From positions 1-17,121 of the forward strand of contig CAKQWR010000019.1 of the NCBI GenBank assembly GCA_934279105.1: 17,121 nt of DNA, read 5' to 3'. Origin of the DNA: an uncultured Oribacterium sp. (GTDB taxonomy: Bacteria; Bacillota; Clostridia; Lachnospirales; Lachnospiraceae). The notes beneath the pieces were generated by a model, which was given only the letters and a program-made list of their open reading frames with translations, did no database searches and had not been told where the DNA came from. The position numbers were made by a program, and so were the translations under genes. Numbering within the stretch: the first letter of the stretch is position 1; each line of letters opens with the position of its first letter. Below, one piece after another: positions 16,572 to 17,121 of this stretch.

Positions 16572-17121
16572 TGAGAAAGACGAAGATTGTATGTACACTT
16601 GGACCGAATGAAAATGATTATGAGCTGATGAAGAAGCTCGCAGAGAAGATGGACGTGGCACGTTTCAACTTCTCTCATGGCAGCCACCAGGAGCACCTCG
16701 GCCGTCTCGCGCTGCTGAAGCAGGCACGCAAGGATACCGGTCGTGAGATCGCAGCACTACTTGACACGAAGGGACCGGAGATTCGTACCGGTGAGCTCGA
16801 GGACCACAAGAAGGTGATGCTCGAGGCGGGCAACGAAATCGTCCTGACCATCGACGAGTGCATCGGAAATGCATCTCGTGTATACATTAACTATAACGGG
16901 CTCAATGAAGACGTCCAGGAGGGCAGCACCATCCTTATCGATGATGGCCTCATCGGTCTCAAGGTGCAGCGCGTGGAGGGCGCGGATATCCACTGCCTCA
17001 TCACAAACGGCGGCGAGCTCGGTGAGAAGAAGGGCGTCAATGTTCCGAACGTCAGCATTCGCCTTCCGGGTCTGACCGAGAAGGATATCGAGGACATCAA
17101 GTTCGGTATCGAAGAGGGCTT
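16572..17121 (+). CDS. pyk: Pyruvate kinase, N-terminal 183 residues (runs off the window)
   Basis: Pyruvate kinase converts phosphoenolpyruvate and ADP to pyruvate and ATP, the last step of glycolysis, feeding PflB. The start MRKTKIVCTLGPNEND is the typical N-terminus. ARFNFSHGSHQEH (residues about 30-42) and LLDTKGPEIRTG follow, then a barrel-inserted B domain beginning near GNEIVLT, with ILIDDGLIGL and VNVPNVSIRLPGLTEKD returning to the barrel. AGGAGGAG (16559-16566) lies 5 nt before the ATG. The catalytic lysine and the C-terminal allosteric domain lie beyond the window, so completeness cannot be judged. The 87-bp gap before it contains a TTGACA (16518-16523) but no matching -10 box, and a small GCCGG/CCGGC stem (16529-16546). 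Confidence 0.97.

Overview
The window looks like a chromosomal segment of an anaerobic, fermentative Firmicute, most likely Clostridia and Lachnospiraceae-like. The evidence is strong purine-rich Shine-Dalgarno sites, sigma-A type promoters, an oxygen-sensitive pyruvate formate-lyase with its radical-SAM activase, and a very large acyl-CoA dehydratase activase of the kind common in anaerobic Clostridia. Codon third positions are mostly G or C. The genus cannot be fixed from this sequence alone.

Layout. 1-204 is the 3' end of an unidentified gene. 331-768 encodes an Rrf2/IscR-type regulator with three clustered cysteines. A near-consensus promoter then drives a tRNA-Arg(ACG) (845-918) that ends in a 21-bp-stem terminator. 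1190-3436 is pflB and 3763-4500 is pflA; the two are separated by an intrinsic terminator and a run of four consecutive hairpins. 4666-6270 is a HerA-like (DUF853) ATPase. It converges on a CPBP-family membrane protease at 6334-7206 (minus strand). recJ (7472-9235) is divergent from the protease, with a long hairpin between them. glyA (9396-10649) follows.

The intergenic space between glyA and the next gene is almost entirely one imperfect palindrome of about 238 bp, fitted between the two convergent stop codons. The minus-strand gene at 10886-15265 is a 1459-residue 2-hydroxyacyl-CoA dehydratase activase-type protein with two ASKHA activator modules fused in tandem, then a DUF2229/component-D-like region. 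A 571-bp AT-rich spacer with a duplicated 54-bp sequence separates it from a rhomboid-like membrane protein that lacks the catalytic motif (15837-16484, TTG start). The window ends inside pyk (16572 onward).

Function. Most genes are core metabolism: pyruvate to acetyl-CoA and formate (pflB/pflA), pyruvate kinase just upstream in the same pathway, serine/glycine one-carbon metabolism (glyA), DNA repair (recJ) and translation (tRNA-Arg). No defence island, CRISPR array, prophage or transposase was seen. The points most worth a second look are non-coding or architectural: the giant palindrome, the pseudo-dimeric activase, the structured pflA leader, the hairpin between the divergent protease and recJ genes, and the duplicated intergenic sequence.
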